Assembly: GCF_014596745.1 (NCBI RefSeq)
Contig: NZ_JABTCF010000004.1
Location: 248,001-312,000 of the forward strand
DNA: 64,000 nucleotides
Source: Maribacter aquimaris
Lineage (GTDB): Bacteria; Bacteroidota; Bacteroidia; Flavobacteriales; Flavobacteriaceae
Direction of reading: 5' to 3'
Positions 63,062 through 64,000 of the stretch are shown one piece after another. The translations under genes were made by a program, and so were the position numbers. Below the pieces are notes generated by a model. That model did not search any database, was not told the origin of the DNA, and was given only the letters and a program-made list of their open reading frames with translations. The number at the start of each line of letters is the position of its first letter. Position 1 is the first letter of the stretch.

Positions 63062-63406
63062 CTATTCAAAATAATATTTGGAAAATTTACGGAACAATGG
63101 GCGATCGAACCTTTTTCGGAATACATAACAAAGTATGGCTACAATAACATAGAACCCTCCGACTATTGCCAAGCCAATATAGGTGCTTTCCAAAGCATTC
63201 CCGATACTGTAGGCTAAAGCCAACGATAATAGAAATATAGCCAAAAAGGCAATAGCCCCAACCACAATAACATGGGTAAATGAGGTTACTGCCCGCATCA
63301 ATGCCTTGAATATCCTTAGTTTATAATACGCTTCGCTATTCTCCAGATAGGACCTAATATCGTCATCAGCCTCCTTTAAATCCTTCTTTAGTTCATCAAA
63401 TGCCAT
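63062..63406 (-). CDS. Small membrane protein, holin-superfamily-like (cassette copy 2)
   Basis: 114 residues. Amphipathic N-terminus (ENSEAYYKLRIFKALMRAV), two membrane helices (about 44-66 and 75-97), and a basic end KFSKYYFE. It aligns with the 115-residue protein at 33719-34066, including the YYxLxxF motif and the C-terminal FD/FE. It is 5 bases after the YtxH gene. Confidence 0.7.
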   Translation of the reverse strand: MAFDELKKDLKEADDDIRSYLENSEAYYKLRIFKALMRAVTSFTHVIVVGAIAFLAIFLLSLALAYSIGNALESTYIGLAIVGGFYVIVAILCYVFRKRFDRPLFRKFSKYYFE

Positions 63407-63411
63407 TGTGC

Positions 63412-63741
63412 CTATTTGTGAAGTTGTGCGTTTTTCTCTTTTAATTCTTCCAACTTGCGTTCCAGGGAAACAATGATGTCATCGGCCTTGTAACTCATAT
63501 TGGAAATGGTATCCTCCAACTTTTGTTCGAACTCGACCTTTTTATCATTGGCGGTCTTTGTAAGTTCTTCCTTGGCTTGCGAAACACGTTCAGAAATCTC
63601 GTGCTTGGTTTCCATAGCTTTTTCCTTGATTTTTTTTCGGGTTTTTGTGCCTTTGTCCGGTGCATAAAGTATTCCGAACCCCGCTCCTATTGCTGCTCCT
63701 GTCAATAAGGCCAGCAAAACATTTCCACTATCGTTTGTCAT
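63412..63741 (-). CDS. YtxH domain protein (cassette copy 2)
   Basis: 109 residues from ATG 63741; an upstream ATG at 63795 would extend through the -7 element and is rejected. Glycine-zipper membrane segment (LLALLTGAAIGAGFGILYA), YtxH signature PDKGTKTRKKI, then a charged coiled coil. It is paralogous to the protein at 33387-33719. A TACATTTG -7 element and an 18-bp palindrome lie upstream. Confidence 0.85.
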   Translation of the reverse strand: MTNDSGNVLLALLTGAAIGAGFGILYAPDKGTKTRKKIKEKAMETKHEISERVSQAKEELTKTANDKKVEFEQKLEDTISNMSYKADDIIVSLERKLEELKEKNAQLHK

Positions 63742-63778
63742 GATTGAAATATTTAAGGTGAATATTAAATTACGATAA

Positions 63779-63824
63779 CAAATGTAGTACCCCATTAATC
63801 AAATCGGAATGATTTAAATCATTC
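63779..63824 (-). promoter_or_regulatory. Promoter and palindromic operator of the second YtxH cassette
   Basis: Minus-strand TACATTTG (63779-63786) is a perfect -7 match 38 bases before the start. An 18-bp perfect palindrome, GAATGATTTAAATCATTC, lies at 63807-63824, just upstream of it, where a regulator would sit. Confidence 0.5.
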
Positions 63825-63932
63825 TACCAAGCTTCTTTAGTTCGCTGTTCAAGGGAATTCACATTTAAATGACGAAGATCATTACATCTTTATGCCACAT
63901 GGATTTATTTTAAGGTAGAAAAGAAAATCATC

Positions 63933-64000
63933 ATGAAAAAACCAGTCGTTTTTTTAGGATTGTTATTTATGTTCGGTTGTGCCCCAATCGTGATTTCGTC
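63933..64000 (+). CDS. Start of a lipoprotein gene (cut by the window edge)
   Basis: ATG at 63933 begins MKKPVVFLGLLFMFGCAPIVIS, a classic lipoprotein signal with Cys16. The rest is outside the window, so no function can be given. Confidence 0.6.
   Translation, partial: MKKPVVFLGLLFMFGCAPIVIS

Overview
The window looks like a chromosomal segment of a marine Flavobacteriaceae bacterium (Bacteroidota). Reasons: SusC/SusD pairs, DUF4270, DUF4907 and kelch lipoproteins, LytS/LytTR regulator pairs, Bacteroidota-type -7 promoter elements (TAnnTTTG), almost no Shine-Dalgarno sequences, and many lipoproteins with acidic residues after the lipobox cysteine. I saw no rRNA, tRNA, CRISPR array, prophage or intact insertion sequence.

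Layout. 0-4.9 kb (minus): a three-gene envelope operon, read CRTAC1-like FG-GAP/ASPIC protein, PD40 lipoprotein with a heme motif, then a YncE-like beta-propeller c-type cytochrome that runs off the left edge. 5.4-11.7 kb (plus): a TolC/MacA/MacB-ATPase/permease efflux operon ending in its own LytS-type kinase and LytTR regulator. 11.7-13.0 kb: a small periplasmic phosphatase and a DUF6515 protein. 13.2-19.2 kb: a divergent cluster of DUF4270 lipoprotein plus outer-membrane protein (minus) and kelch lipoprotein, DUF4907 protein and a second kinase/LytTR pair (plus). 19.4-33.1 kb: housekeeping and envelope genes (DEAD-box helicase, tricorn-like S41 protease, long-chain acyl-CoA synthetase, YfcC transporter, TlpA-like thioredoxin, PIG-L deacetylase, LD-carboxypeptidase, DUF2306 protein), with a non-coding stretch at 26.3-27.2 kb that holds a multi-hairpin element.

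33.4-42.7 kb is a general-stress and envelope region: a YtxH/small membrane protein/short helical protein cassette, MscS channel, DUF2383-type four-helix protein, DUF1328 peptide, small lipoprotein, AraC regulator, receiver protein, PAS histidine kinase, a second AraC regulator with a tandem 21-bp-spaced operator, and Dps. A candidate stand-alone small RNA with its own promoter and terminator follows at about 42.87 kb.

43.3-60.3 kb is a polysaccharide utilization locus. It has a propeller/Y_Y_Y/LuxR-HTH sensor-regulator, SusC, SusD, a tandem-LamG surface lipoprotein, two GH144-like (endo-beta-1,2-glucanase family) lipoproteins, an alpha/beta-hydrolase esterase, a GH3 beta-glucosidase and a Cys-type sulfatase. 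The inferred path is surface capture and endo-cleavage of beta-1,2-glucan, TonB-dependent import, periplasmic trimming to glucose, and possible removal of ester or sulfate substituents. 60.4-64.0 kb returns to stress functions: a sigma-like protein, Hsp20, a patatin phospholipase, and a second, inverted copy of the YtxH cassette.
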